A program made the position numbers and the translations under genes. Of a stretch of DNA of 64,000 nt, positions 50,801-59,524 are shown one piece after another. The notes beneath the pieces are model-generated. The model saw only the letters and a program-made list of their open reading frames with translations. It was not told where the DNA came from and searched no databases. Each line of letters starts with the position of its first letter. The first letter of the stretch is position 1. The DNA comes from Bacteroidota bacterium (lineage in GTDB: Bacteria > Bacteroidota > Bacteroidia > Flavobacteriales > Flavobacteriaceae): the NCBI GenBank assembly GCA_023387965.1, contig JAEWHE010000014.1, positions 310,001 to 374,000 on the forward strand. Reading direction: 5' to 3'.

Positions 50801-52961
50801 CGGCATTGATAATTCCCCGCAATTTCATCGGTCCTGCGTGAAGATTTAACCGCTGTAAATCAGCAATATCTGTGTTTAATTTTAGTTTTACAGCAGGATA
50901 TTTTCCTTTAAAATTTCCTTCGGCATCTAAGTCAAAAGTCAAATTCACATCATTCATTCCGGCTGTAATGTCAAAATTTCCCTGACGAATTTCGCCATGA
51001 AACTCTAAATCTCGATAAACATAACGGTTGAATTCCGCACTTTGCAAATTTCCATCAATCACAGCGTTTGCCGTTTGCGGATCTAAACCAGTTCCTTTCA
51101 CTTTCGCTCTTAAACTAATTTTTCCTAATGAATCATTTTTCAGTAATTTGCCCAAATCAAAATTTGAAATCACAGCATCGGCATCATATTTCTCGAAATT
51201 TTTTCGTCTTTGATCAAAAAGTGCTTTGATTTTTGCATTTCCAAAACTGCTTCGCAAATTCAAATCGGTATTAAAATTGTTGATTTTTCCCTTGAAAAAA
51301 CCGTTCAATGCCAATTGCGAAGGAATTTGAATATTCGCCGGAATTGTTCCTTTCGGGACAAACATATTAATATCTTTCGCTGAAGATTTTAGCTGATTAA
51401 TTTTTAAATCAAAATAAGAATTTTCAACATCGGGCAAACCGGTAATTCTTCCGCTTGCGTCAACCACAGTCGAACCAATTCCGCTGATTTGCAGTTTCGG
51501 AATTGACAAATTATTCACTTTTCCAGCAATTTCGCTGTCGATGTACAAAATAGCATTGGGATTATTTCTAAAAATATCCTGACTTTGTAAAGTTGGCACA
51601 AAAAGCAAAATATCTTTAAACCCAATCTGACTTTCTTGCAACGAAGCCTGAATGCCCAAATCGCCAAGATTATCTGAAATTTCTGATAAATTTTGATACG
51701 TTACCTGAATTTCGTCTTGCACAGAAGTTTGTGGCGTTTTAACCACCAAATTTTTCAGCGTAGCACGTTTCGGACCATAGAAAAAATCCGTTTCGAAACG
51801 TTGCAAATCCAAACCGCTTTGGTCTTTAATCGAAAATTGAGAAATGCCTCCGTAAATGGTGTCTTTGCTGTAATATAAATCTTTCGCTCTTAAATTTAAA
51901 TTACTGATATTAAGGTGTTTAAAATCAATTCCTCGAGAAACTTTTGGCGAATTATCGTCATCGAATCTAAAATTGATATTTTGAATAGAAGAATTTGCCA
52001 ATTTTACGCGCCAGTTTGGTGCGGTTGCTTCGAGCGTTTCCGGAGCGTCAACCTCAATTGGTTTGTCTAATTTTCCAAAAGTTAATCCTCCGGAAATTCC
52101 GTCAATTTCAAATTTTTCTAAATCAATAAATTGCCTTTTCAGATTGATGGAATTAAATTCGAGCAACAATTTTTTAAGCTTGATTCCCGTATTCAATGCG
52201 GAACCTTTATTATCAAATCCCACATCAATGTTTGCCAGAGATATTTCGCCTAAACTCAAATTTAAATCCGGACTTTTCACCGCTTCATCCGTGACTTCAA
52301 CGGTATTTTGAGCGACTTCCTGAACAATTTCGCCTTGTTTGAGCATCACTTTAAAACCGTCCAAATTAATTTTTGGAATGGTAAAATCCATTTTGTTCAA
52401 ATCAAATTTTGTGATTTTTGTGTCAAAATGATGCAAATATGCGGTCAAATCATTTTTGGAAATTTCATCAGCAAAACGAACCCGAATTCGGTCCAAATTC
52501 ACATTTTTCACGGAAATTTCCATGGGAGTAGAAGTAGTGTCTTTAGGTTCATTTGAAGCAAAAGCATCGATAATGTAATCAAAATTAAATACCGAATCTT
52601 TATTTCGCTTAATTGTAGTTGTAATTCCTTGTAAATCAACGCTGTTAATTTCTAAAGTGTTGTCCAAAAGTTTGAATAAACTAATATCCACTTTTAATTT
52701 TTCTCCAGCCAAAAGCGTGTCGCCTTCCTGACTTTGAAAATAAACATCGCGAATAATCACGTTTTTTGGCAAACCAATTTCAATTCTTCCTACTGAAACC
52801 GGTGTTTTAATTTTATTTTCAAGGTAAGAAACGGCCTGATCTTTTAGTAAATTCTGAAAATAAGGGATTTGGATTAAAATAACAATCAATAAAAATAACC
52901 CGATGATTGACCCAACAATCCAGGCAAGAATTTTAAGCGATTTTTTGACGTATATGTTCAA
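47871..52961 (-). CDS. tamB: Translocation and assembly module protein TamB
   Basis: A 1696-residue protein: one N-terminal membrane anchor (about 10-31, ILAWIVGSIIGLFLLIVIL), a very long beta-rich region typical of the bridge-like AsmA/TamB class, and a C-terminal DUF490 domain (about 1260-1600) with LTGGIDESGKTTLTGRYEF and FALLLLGRFIGENPF. The last 60 residues are a charged Q/E/K-rich helix. It spans the periplasm from inner to outer membrane. The N-terminal anchor begins at a TTG codon; a stop in the same frame just upstream excludes an earlier start. It is followed directly by its Omp85 partner. Confidence 0.94.
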   Translation of the reverse strand: MNIYVKKSLKILAWIVGSIIGLFLLIVILIQIPYFQNLLKDQAVSYLENKIKTPVSVGRIEIGLPKNVIIRDVYFQSQEGDTLLAGEKLKVDISLFKLLDNTLEINSVDLQGITTTIKRNKDSVFNFDYIIDAFASNEPKDTTSTPMEISVKNVNLDRIRVRFADEISKNDLTAYLHHFDTKITKFDLNKMDFTIPKINLDGFKVMLKQGEIVQEVAQNTVEVTDEAVKSPDLNLSLGEISLANIDVGFDNKGSALNTGIKLKKLLLEFNSINLKRQFIDLEKFEIDGISGGLTFGKLDKPIEVDAPETLEATAPNWRVKLANSSIQNINFRFDDDNSPKVSRGIDFKHLNISNLNLRAKDLYYSKDTIYGGISQFSIKDQSGLDLQRFETDFFYGPKRATLKNLVVKTPQTSVQDEIQVTYQNLSEISDNLGDLGIQASLQESQIGFKDILLFVPTLQSQDIFRNNPNAILYIDSEIAGKVNNLSIPKLQISGIGSTVVDASGRITGLPDVENSYFDLKINQLKSSAKDINMFVPKGTIPANIQIPSQLALNGFFKGKINNFNTDLNLRSSFGNAKIKALFDQRRKNFEKYDADAVISNFDLGKLLKNDSLGKISLRAKVKGTGLDPQTANAVIDGNLQSAEFNRYVYRDLEFHGEIRQGNFDITAGMNDVNLTFDLDAEGNFKGKYPAVKLKLNTDIADLQRLNLHAGPMKLRGIINADIADSSPENLNGKIRIYNFLIADAKETYALDSIKIDAFSSAEGDSIRLQSQFLNAFIKGNYQYDQIGTALTNSIAKYYNTNPTSEKKSSLPQQFDLELVVKDDPILYKLVPSLNSFSPITLTANYNSEGDSITVNGKIPKVIYGSNTITNGEIDVETYEDALIYSLVIDDINSGQIHLPYTSISGDVRENRVNYTLLIRDTKDEDQYLLAGNLKAEDNTTQISLEPDGLVLNYEPWDIDRENVVRFGSTGIYANNFELRNDNSSIAIQSQSETANSPVDVTLKDFEIATITSAVAKDTLLAGGRINGNVLLKDITKTMTFTADLNIDEFTFKQDTVGNIAVKVDNNIANTLNADVAITGGEGNQVNLTGTYRTDNSALNMNLNIDRLYMKSIQGFTMGNITESTGFLSGDMNITGSVSQPSVIGEIKFNEIGFRVKQLASYFDGMNDRISFTNTGINLNKFSVSDVDDNLLVVDGKVSTTNYTDFGFGLTVKADNFKAVSSTAKDNDLYYGDLFIDTDLNVRGDLSKPIIDGKLKINEDTDLTVVLPQSDPSIADREGIVEFIDQDQMTIDERFVVADSLSQSDFRGMDVSVNIEIVREAELTLIIDKGNGDYLNLKGEAQLTGGIDESGKTTLTGRYEFEEGAYEMSFNFIKRRFEIQKGSYILWKGEPMAADVNITAVYEIETAPIDLVDNQIVSNRNTFKQRIPFETLLKMNGELLQPEISFDIVLPEGNNTVSTEVTNLTKTKLAQIRQEPGELNKQVFALLLLGRFIGENPFASEAGGTNAGAIARQSVSKILSQQLNNLASDLVQGVELDFDLQSREDYTTGSREDRTDLNVGLSKRLLNDRLKVTVGSSFGLEGPQQSNEETTNIAGDVSVDYQLTKDGRYMVRAYRKNQYQVALQGQVIETGVGFIITMDYNKFRELFHRTAEEKEMSRLNREKRQRQREKEKADQAKSNQELEEQTNKNAEKKSDDE

Positions 52962-53057
52962 TGTGGTAGGTTTTATTTATAACTAAATTTAACACTTTAA
53001 AACTTCAATTTTATTAAAAAAATGCAAAATTTGTAAGAGAAAGGAATGAGGGTTTCC

Positions 53058-55661
53058 TCAAAGTTTTTCTAATAATTGTTTTAGGTCGATGGCCTCATCG
53101 AAAAAATTTTCCCACAAGTCACCTTTTTCCGCAAGACGTTTTGAAATCGTTTTGATGTTAAATTTGCTGAGGTTCAAATTGTTATTAATTTCATCCCATT
53201 CTAATGGAGTACTAACATTTGCGCCTTCTCGCGGGCGAAGAGAATAAATACTTGCCATAGTTTTTCCTTTACCATTTTGCAAAAAATCGAGATAAATTTT
53301 TCCTTTTCTTTTAGAAGGACTTCTTTCCAAACTTACAATTTCAGGTAATTTTTTTAAAACCATTTGGCTGACAATGTGTGAAAATTCCCGAGTATTGTTG
53401 TAAGAATATTTTTGCAAAATTGGAATAAAAACGTGCAATCCTTTTCCACCAGAAGTTTTAACATAAGCTGGAACTTGCAAAGCGTCTAAAATTTCTTTTA
53501 ACGTTAACGCGGTTTTTACCAACTTTTTCATATCGGCTTCATTTGGATCCAAATCAAAAATTATATAATCAGGATTGTCCAAATTACCCACACGACTGCT
53601 CCAAGGATTTAATTCTACACAACCCCAGTTTGCCAGAAATAGCAAGGTGTCGCGGTCTTGACAAAGCAAATAGGTGATACTTTCGCCGGTGGATTTCGAT
53701 TTTAATTTTCGTGTTTTTATCCAATCCGGAACTTGTCCTTCCACATTTTTTTGAAAAAATCCGGGCTTGGTAATTCCATTTGGTGTTCGCAACAAAGATT
53801 GTGGCCGGTCTTTCAAATAAGGCAAAATGTATTCGGCAATTTCATTATAATACTGAATCACATCACCTTTTGTATATTTTTCTTTCGGCCAAAAAATTTT
53901 ATCGAGATTGGTAAATTCTACTTTGCTGTCTTGAAAATCAGGTGTTCTATTTTCTTTTTTTTTGGCTTTCGCCGAAGTTTTAGCGGCAACAATTTTATCA
54001 GTATTTTCTTCAGTTTCCCAAATAACTTCTTCCGGTTTTTTATCCGTTCGCAAATCCAAAAACACAGGATGTCGTAAACTTCCGGAATCGGTTTTTTCCG
54101 AAAATTTAATTTGTGCCACTAATTTTGGTGAAACCCAATGCACATCTTTTAGGTCAATATCATTGGCAAACGGCGAAGTCTTTCGCTCTATTTTTTTTAA
54201 TTTCGAATGCAAATCTTTGAGAATTTCATCACTAAAACCGCTTCCTACTTTTCCTGAAAAAATTAATTTTTTGTCTTGGTAATAGCCAATCAATAATGCC
54301 CCGAAACTATTTCTGCTTCCGGAAGGTTCTGTAAATCCGCCAATTACCATTTCTTGTTGCTTATTCGCTTTGATTTTTAGCCAATCTTTGCTTCGCAAAT
54401 TTTCGTGGTACTTTGATGTGCTTTTTTTGGCAATAATTCCTTCGCCTCCTAATTTTTCAATCGCTTCGAAAGTTTCAATTCCTTTGCCAACAGTGTGATC
54501 CGAATAGGCTATATTTTTAAGTTTTGGTAAAATCGCCTTTAGGATTTTTTTGCGTTGCAATAAGGTCAAAGCTCGCAAATCAAATTGGTTAAAATACAGA
54601 ATGTCAAATACATAGAATTTTAAATTTCCTTTTTCAGGATGTTCGTCAAAATGTTGCAACCATTGAAATTTGCTCGTTCCATTTGTATCTTCCACCACAA
54701 TTTCGCCATCCAAAATTAAATCATCTTTTACGGCAGAAAGTGTTTCGACCAACGCAACATATTTTTTGTTGAACGAATTTCCATTTCTCGAAATCAAGTT
54801 GACTTTTCCGTTTTCGATTTGAGCAAGAGCACGATACCCGTCAAATTTATTTTCAAAAATCCAATCTTCGCGGTCGAAAGGTTCCTCTGCTAAAGTGGCT
54901 AATTGCGGTCGCCAATCTGTAGGAAATTTTTTTATTTTTTTGGCTTCCGCCAAATCTTCCCGCGTGAAAATTTCGTCAACTTCATGTGTTTCAGCTTTAT
55001 TTTTTTTACCTGAAGATTTTTCGGAATCAATCACTTTTTTGGCTTCCGCCGAAGACAATTTTTTCCCTTTTTTTGAACTGTAAACATTTCCATTTGCTTC
55101 AATTCCTTTAAAATCTAAGCCGGAAATCACTGACATTTCATCAAATTTTACTTTTGCTCCAGCAAATTCGTCTTTGGCTTTCATCAACAGCCACATATTT
55201 TCCTTGCCTTTCATTTCCACCAAATGCCAAGCTCCGTTAAGTTTTTTTCCTTTTAAAATAATTTTAATGGAACCGTCTTTTAACTGCTTCTTCATCAGTG
55301 AATTGTCTTGCGAAATTTTTCCTTCCGCGTTTTCCGGGCGATACGTTCCATAATCCCAAACCATCACGGTTCCGCCACCATATTCTCCTTTTGGAATGGT
55401 TCCTTCAAAATCAAAATAATCCATAGGATGATCTTCCACATGAACCGCCAAACGCTTATCCGAAGGATTTGCACTGAGACCTTTTGGAACCGCCCAACTC
55501 ACCAAAACGCCATCAATTTCCAACCGAAAATCATAATGTAAACTTGAAGCAGCATGCTTTTGAATCACAAAAGTCAATTTCCCACGAGACGATTTTTTCA
55601 CGCCTTTGGGTTCTTTAGTTTTGGTAAAATCACGCTTTTGGTTGTATTTTTCGAGTGCCAT
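53058..55661 (-). CDS. ligD: ATP-dependent DNA ligase D (NHEJ)
   Basis: An 867-residue multifunctional end-joining enzyme with domains in order PE-ligase-polymerase. The 3'-phosphoesterase (about 1-190) shows HAASSLHYDFRLEIDG with H42, D44 and R46, and HPMDYFDFEGTIPKGEYGGG. The ligase adenylation lysine is K272 in ENKFDGYRAL; FYVFDILYFNQFDLRAL and EGIIAKKSTSKY follow. The primase-polymerase (about 575-867) has IFDLDPNEADMKK with the metal aspartates. It trims, fills and seals broken DNA ends together with Ku, encoded four bases upstream. Confidence 0.97.
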   Translation of the reverse strand: MALEKYNQKRDFTKTKEPKGVKKSSRGKLTFVIQKHAASSLHYDFRLEIDGVLVSWAVPKGLSANPSDKRLAVHVEDHPMDYFDFEGTIPKGEYGGGTVMVWDYGTYRPENAEGKISQDNSLMKKQLKDGSIKIILKGKKLNGAWHLVEMKGKENMWLLMKAKDEFAGAKVKFDEMSVISGLDFKGIEANGNVYSSKKGKKLSSAEAKKVIDSEKSSGKKNKAETHEVDEIFTREDLAEAKKIKKFPTDWRPQLATLAEEPFDREDWIFENKFDGYRALAQIENGKVNLISRNGNSFNKKYVALVETLSAVKDDLILDGEIVVEDTNGTSKFQWLQHFDEHPEKGNLKFYVFDILYFNQFDLRALTLLQRKKILKAILPKLKNIAYSDHTVGKGIETFEAIEKLGGEGIIAKKSTSKYHENLRSKDWLKIKANKQQEMVIGGFTEPSGSRNSFGALLIGYYQDKKLIFSGKVGSGFSDEILKDLHSKLKKIERKTSPFANDIDLKDVHWVSPKLVAQIKFSEKTDSGSLRHPVFLDLRTDKKPEEVIWETEENTDKIVAAKTSAKAKKKENRTPDFQDSKVEFTNLDKIFWPKEKYTKGDVIQYYNEIAEYILPYLKDRPQSLLRTPNGITKPGFFQKNVEGQVPDWIKTRKLKSKSTGESITYLLCQDRDTLLFLANWGCVELNPWSSRVGNLDNPDYIIFDLDPNEADMKKLVKTALTLKEILDALQVPAYVKTSGGKGLHVFIPILQKYSYNNTREFSHIVSQMVLKKLPEIVSLERSPSKRKGKIYLDFLQNGKGKTMASIYSLRPREGANVSTPLEWDEINNNLNLSKFNIKTISKRLAEKGDLWENFFDEAIDLKQLLEKL

Positions 55662-55665
55662 TGTC

Positions 55666-56451
55666 CTAATTTTTAATCGCTTCGAGGCTGGCTTTAAGTT
55701 GGTCTAACAAATCGTCAGAAGCTTTTGGCTTGCTTTTCGTTTTTTCGGTTTTCTCCTCTTTGGCAGGTTTTCCTTTGGTTTTGGCTTTTTTCTTAATCAA
55801 TTTGAGCAACTCGTCTTTGTAAGTATCTTTATATTTTTCCGGTTCAAATTTGTCCGTGAGTTGGTCGATTATTGACATGGCAACGTCCAATTCTTTTTTA
55901 GCAATTTTAATATCGTCAGGAATTTTAGCTTCGGAAGGATCGCGTAAATCTTGGTCAAACCGAATTTGGATCAACAAAATAGCATCATTTTCAACTTTTA
56001 AAATCCCGAGATGTTCAGAAGTTCGCAAAACGTATTTTGCTAACCCAACTTTCCCCGACTTTTTCAATGCTTCGCGAAGCAAAACATAGGTTTTTCGGGC
56101 TTCTTTCGTAGGCTCAACAATGTAAGGTTTCTCTAAATATTGCGACGGGATTTCTTCTTCTAACACAAATTCAAAGATGTCGATGGTTTGCGTTTTTTCG
56201 GGTAATGCTTTCGCAAAATCAGCTTTGTCAAGCACTACATAATCGCCATCGTCTTTTTTGTAGCCTTTGGCAATATCGTCCCAAGAAACCTCTTTTCCAT
56301 CTTTTTTACAAACCCGAACATATTGAATAGGACATTGGTCTTTCTTGCGAATCATGTCGAGTTCGATGTTATGCGAAGTTGCACCACTATATAATCTGAT
56401 GGGAATGTTAACCAGCCCGAAGCTGATTCCGCCACGCCAAATTGCTTTCAT
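55666..56451 (-). CDS. ku: Non-homologous end-joining protein Ku
   Basis: A 261-residue bacterial Ku, the homodimer that binds DNA ends and recruits LigD. MKAIWRGGISFGLVNIPIRLYSG (family start) and CPIQYVRVCKKDGKEVSWDDIAKGY are diagnostic; the C-terminal lysine-rich tail (KKKAKTKGKPAKEEKTEKTK region) is the DNA-binding extension. It starts the ku-ligD operon, just beyond the terminator of the acidic protein gene, so its promoter must be in the short gap. Confidence 0.97.
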   Translation of the reverse strand: MKAIWRGGISFGLVNIPIRLYSGATSHNIELDMIRKKDQCPIQYVRVCKKDGKEVSWDDIAKGYKKDDGDYVVLDKADFAKALPEKTQTIDIFEFVLEEEIPSQYLEKPYIVEPTKEARKTYVLLREALKKSGKVGLAKYVLRTSEHLGILKVENDAILLIQIRFDQDLRDPSEAKIPDDIKIAKKELDVAMSIIDQLTDKFEPEKYKDTYKDELLKLIKKKAKTKGKPAKEEKTEKTKSKPKASDDLLDQLKASLEAIKN

Positions 56452-56480
56452 ATCAAAAAAATATTATTGGGAAAAAACAA

Positions 56481-56509
56481 AAAAAGTGAAGCATTGTACT
56501 CCACTTTTT
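56481..56509 (-). terminator. Intrinsic terminator after the acidic protein gene
   Basis: On the minus strand AAAAAGTG and CACTTTTT flank a 13-base loop, followed by TTTGTTTTTT. It separates this gene from ku. Confidence 0.7.
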
Positions 56510-56527
56510 CTTTAAAAAAGTAAATGA

Positions 56528-56812
56528 TTATGGACGATTTTCGGAATCGTTTCCGGTACGTTTTTGATCACGTTTTGTAACTTCTGGATCGTCGTTCATG
56601 TCTTCATCATCAGTTTGCGATGGATATTCATCGTCGTCCATTCCATCTCTGAAACCATCATCTAAGAAATCGTCATTATCTTCTTCATTTTCGTCATCAT
56701 TTTCTACGTCAAAATTTCGGTCTTTGTCAAAACGTGAATTTTGGTCACGATTTAATCCCGGATCGTCAATTTTTCTATCGTTTGGATCTTGGTTGTAAGG
56801 ATTATTTTCCAT
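56528..56812 (-). CDS. Small acidic hydrophilic protein
   Basis: A 94-residue protein made almost wholly of D, E, N, R and P, such as DVENDDENEEDNDDFLDDGF, with no hydrophobic core; predicted disordered. It resembles the second acidic protein at 62547-62768 in character but not in sequence. Found next to stress genes in flavobacteria; a desiccation or hydration role is only a guess. Confidence 0.7.
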   Translation of the reverse strand: MENNPYNQDPNDRKIDDPGLNRDQNSRFDKDRNFDVENDDENEEDNDDFLDDGFRDGMDDDEYPSQTDDEDMNDDPEVTKRDQKRTGNDSENRP

Positions 56813-56918
56813 GGCAATTCAATTTTTAAGGTTGATGAGTAAATTTCGCCTTAAAAAATAAAAAAACCGTTACAAGATTTTTGAGTTTTCTTATACGTTT
56901 GAAAACAAATAATTTAAT

Positions 56919-57485
56919 TTAAGATTGTAGCCAGTTTCTTAAAATATCTTTACCAAATTCAGTCATGATGCTTTCGGGATGAAATTGTATTGCTTTTATA
57001 TTTAACGTTTTGTGTGAAAAAGACATGATGTTTTGAAAATCGTCAACCGCTGTAATCTGAAGGTTTTTAGGGAAATTTTCTACCGAGACAATCCAAGAAT
57101 GATATCTTCCTACGGAAAATTTTTCGGGTAAATTTTGGTATAAAACTTCGTTTTTATCGATGACTGAAATTGGCGTAGCGATGCCATGAAAAACTTGGTT
57201 GAGATTGGTCAATTTTCCACCAAAAAATTCGGCGATGGCTTGATGACCTAAACAAACGCCTAAAATAGGTTTGGTTAAATAATATTTTTCAATTGTTTTC
57301 ATGAGCAATCCAGCTTCGCTAGGAATTCCCGGACCTGGAGAAAGCACAATTTTGTCAAAAGTTTCTAATTCGTCTAACTCAAAATCGTCGTTTCTAAAAA
57401 CCGTCACTTCAGCATTTAAAGCCTCGAGGTAATGTACCAAATTGTAAGTAAAACTGTCGAAATTGTCGATGACAACTACTTTCAT
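56919..57485 (-). CDS. Glutamine amidotransferase of anthranilate/aminodeoxychorismate synthase (TrpG/PabA)
   Basis: A 188-residue class I amidotransferase. VVIDNFDSFTYNLVHYL, LSPGPGIPSEAG, the nucleophile in GVCLGHQAIAEFF and the HPES of FHPESIMTEFG form a complete triad. It supplies ammonia to a chorismate-using partner for tryptophan or folate. TrpG and PabA cannot be separated here and no trpE/pabB lies nearby. A longer frame to 57638 would run through the divergent promoter region and is rejected. Confidence 0.93.
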   Translation of the reverse strand: MKVVVIDNFDSFTYNLVHYLEALNAEVTVFRNDDFELDELETFDKIVLSPGPGIPSEAGLLMKTIEKYYLTKPILGVCLGHQAIAEFFGGKLTNLNQVFHGIATPISVIDKNEVLYQNLPEKFSVGRYHSWIVSVENFPKNLQITAVDDFQNIMSFSHKTLNIKAIQFHPESIMTEFGKDILRNWLQS

Positions 57486-57620
57486 AGTCAAAAATTTTAG
57501 CAAATGTAAGGCTTCAAATTCAATAAAAAAATTTGGTGAAACATTCGTTAAAAGTTGGTTAAGTTGGTTTTGAAAAATAAAATTTGGTGTTACATTTATA
57601 TTCAACCAAAATAAAAAAAT

Positions 57621-58304
57621 ATGAGCACCAATCAACAAATTCAGCCCATTAAAGAACTTGAGGTGAATATTTCAAAAACGGAACGCGTGGTTTCCTTGAT
57701 CTCCGGAAGCTTGATGTTGTACAATGCTTTGAAAAAAAAACCGGTGAATATTCCGCAGAGCATTTTGTCAGGATTTATGATTTTCAGAGGTGTTAGCGGT
57801 CATTGTCCGGCTTATAGTTTGGCGGGAAAAAATCTCGAAGAAAAAAAACCGCAGAACATCAATATTAAAGTGACGATGGACATTGACAAGCCGGTTTCTG
57901 AGGTTTACCATTTTTGGCGAAAGCTTGAAAATCTTCCGGTTTTCATGAAACATCTTGAAAGCGTAACGGTAATTGACCATATTACTTCAGAATGGAAAGC
58001 AAAAATTCCAGGGAATTTGGCGACAATAAAGTGGAAAGCCGCTATTTTAAAAGACGAACCGAATAAAGAATTGAGTTGGAGTTCTTATGGTGAAGCACTG
58101 ATTCACAATGTAGGAAAAATAAATTTTCGTGAAAACGATGATTTAACCACACGTTTAGATGTGGTAATTTCTTACACGGCTCCGTTAGAACATGCCGGAG
58201 AATCTGTGGCAAAGGTCTTAAATCCTATTTTTGAAAACATGGTAGAAAACGACATCAAACGTTTTAAAGAATTTATGGAAATGGATTACAAAGCTTTAAT
58301 CTAG
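57621..58304 (+). CDS. DUF2892-SRPBCC domain protein
   Basis: A 227-residue two-domain protein. The N-terminal part (about 14-70; ISKTERVVSLISGSLMLYNA, RGVSGHCPAYSLAG) is a short DUF2892-like membrane hairpin, and the rest (about 82-220) an SRPBCC ligand-binding fold (MDIDKPVSEVYHFWRKLENL, RFKEFMEMDY). Bacteroidota carry similar proteins near stress genes. Ligand unknown. Confidence 0.85.
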   Translation: MSTNQQIQPIKELEVNISKTERVVSLISGSLMLYNALKKKPVNIPQSILSGFMIFRGVSGHCPAYSLAGKNLEEKKPQNINIKVTMDIDKPVSEVYHFWRKLENLPVFMKHLESVTVIDHITSEWKAKIPGNLATIKWKAAILKDEPNKELSWSSYGEALIHNVGKINFRENDDLTTRLDVVISYTAPLEHAGESVAKVLNPIFENMVENDIKRFKEFMEMDYKALI

Positions 58305-58307
58305 TAG

Positions 58308-58331
58308 AAAGTTCCCGTCATTGGGAACTTT
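58308..58331. terminator. Bidirectional terminator
   Basis: AAAGTTCCC pairs with GGGAACTTT around a six-base loop between the convergent SRPBCC and flavodoxin-fold genes, with a T-run after it. Confidence 0.88.
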
Positions 58332-58333
58332 TT

Positions 58334-58912
58334 TTATTGAGCAAATTTTTTCAAATTTTTAGACATAGTTTCAGCGGCTTCGGCATATTCTTTTTCGTAT
58401 TTTTTCCAAAGTTCTTCGCGGGTGGGTTGTTTCGATTTGGCTTGCAATTCATCGATAACGGTTAACGTCGACATCGGAGGTGAGGTAATTCCGATAGCAC
58501 TGAAAAAATTTGTAATATTTCCGATAATACTCTGTGCTCCATCCGAATCTCCGGTAACGACAATTCCGCCCGCTTTTCCTTCCAATGCAGATTTTTTTCC
58601 TGCCAAAATATCATCGTGAATTTCGTCTAATCTCTCTATAACTTTTTGCATTTCAGATGATTGGCTGTTCCACCAAATTGGTGTTGCAAAAATAACAATC
58701 TCAGCGTTTTTAATTTTTTCAAAAATCGCGGGCCAATCGTCATTTTTCCCCATGTTAGTATAAGTTCCAGGCAAAATATTATGTTCCACTAATTTTACGA
58801 TTTCAGTGTCAATTTGATTTTTTTGAAGATATTCCGCAAGAAATTCGCTTAAAACTTGAGTGTTGGACAAACCTTCCTTTTTTAATGTCGCCAGTAAAAT
58901 AATTGCTTTCAT
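58334..58912 (-). CDS. Flavodoxin-fold NAD(P)H oxidoreductase
   Basis: A 192-residue protein with the flavodoxin-like FMN fold of NADPH-dependent FMN reductases. LLATLKKEGLSNTQVLSEFL is the phosphate-binding loop region; FATPIWWNSQSSEMQKVIERL and GIVVTGDSDGAQSIIGNI are the flavin-binding segments. It probably reduces quinones or other acceptors; the partner is unknown. Monocistronic. Confidence 0.87.
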   Translation of the reverse strand: MKAIILLATLKKEGLSNTQVLSEFLAEYLQKNQIDTEIVKLVEHNILPGTYTNMGKNDDWPAIFEKIKNAEIVIFATPIWWNSQSSEMQKVIERLDEIHDDILAGKKSALEGKAGGIVVTGDSDGAQSIIGNITNFFSAIGITSPPMSTLTVIDELQAKSKQPTREELWKKYEKEYAEAAETMSKNLKKFAQ

Positions 58913-58946
58913 AATGTTTTATTTTATCTTGGTTAATAACAAAAAA

Positions 58947-58973
58947 GCAGTTTCATCATAAAAGAGAAACTGC
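58947..58973 (-). terminator. Intrinsic terminator after the 63-residue gene
   Basis: GCAGTTTC pairs with GAAACTGC across an 11-base loop, followed on the minus strand by a T-run. Confidence 0.75.
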
Positions 58974-58996
58974 CTTTTAAACAGAAAAATCTGTTA

Positions 58997-59188
58997 TTAT
59001 TTAAATTGTTTGCTGACATTTTTTTCTTCGCCTTTCGGCAAAACGTCGCAGTAGTCTGAAAGTTTTCCGGTTAATCCTTCTGCACGACACAATAATTTAT
59101 CTAAGACGTGCAATTTTTTTACGATTAAAATTCCCGCGGTAACGGCTGCAGCACCAGCTGCGATTCCGATAATCATACTTTTTTTCAT
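58997..59188 (-). CDS. Small protein with one membrane helix
   Basis: A 63-residue protein: one helix about 4-24 (IIGIAAGAAAVTAGILIVKK), then a soluble tail with two cysteines (KLLCRAEGLTGKLSDYCDVL). Similar to small YtxH-like stress proteins by character only. It follows a perfect 12-bp terminator that stands 38 bases upstream of the start. Confidence 0.7.
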   Translation of the reverse strand: MKKSMIIGIAAGAAAVTAGILIVKKLHVLDKLLCRAEGLTGKLSDYCDVLPKGEEKNVSKQFK

Positions 59189-59225
59189 AGTGTTTGTATT
59201 TGGTAGTTAAAAAAAAACAATTTAA

Positions 59226-59255
59226 AAATCCCCATTAGTTGCGTAATGGGGATTT
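59226..59255 (-). terminator. Orphan intrinsic terminator
   Basis: AAATCCCCATTA pairs perfectly with TAATGGGGATTT around GTTGCG; the minus strand then runs TTTTTAAATTGTTTTTTTTT. No gene precedes it on this strand within 270 bases. Confidence 0.75.
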
Positions 59256-59524
59256 CAAACAAATAATAAACCTCAAAAAACAATACAACTCAAGAATTCC
59301 TGAATTTTTATTTAACAATGAATTTATTATTGTTTAAACTAAGATTTTCCAATTCTTATACTTCAAAGTTACGCTTGTCAGCTGAAAAACCAGTTACATG
59401 ATTTTCATTAAGCTTTATATGTTCTTTATATTCGGATTTTTTATAAAGAAAATTCAAAATTTTGTAAGAATAATTTAGTTTTATTGAAAGAAATTTACTC
59501 TACCAAACTTTTACTTTCAGAATC
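59256..59524. other. Gap without recognisable gene
   Basis: With the terminator it forms a 336-base gene-free stretch. It contains no reading frame of useful length on either strand; an AACAAT/ATTGTT inverted repeat lies near 59315. It may hold the source of a short transcript ending at the terminator. Confidence 0.4.

Noticed and set aside
57486..57638. 51-codon N-terminal extension of the TrpG/PabA amidotransferase
   Set aside because: Family proteins begin at the VVVIDNFDSF segment, and the extension overlaps the start of the divergent SRPBCC gene.
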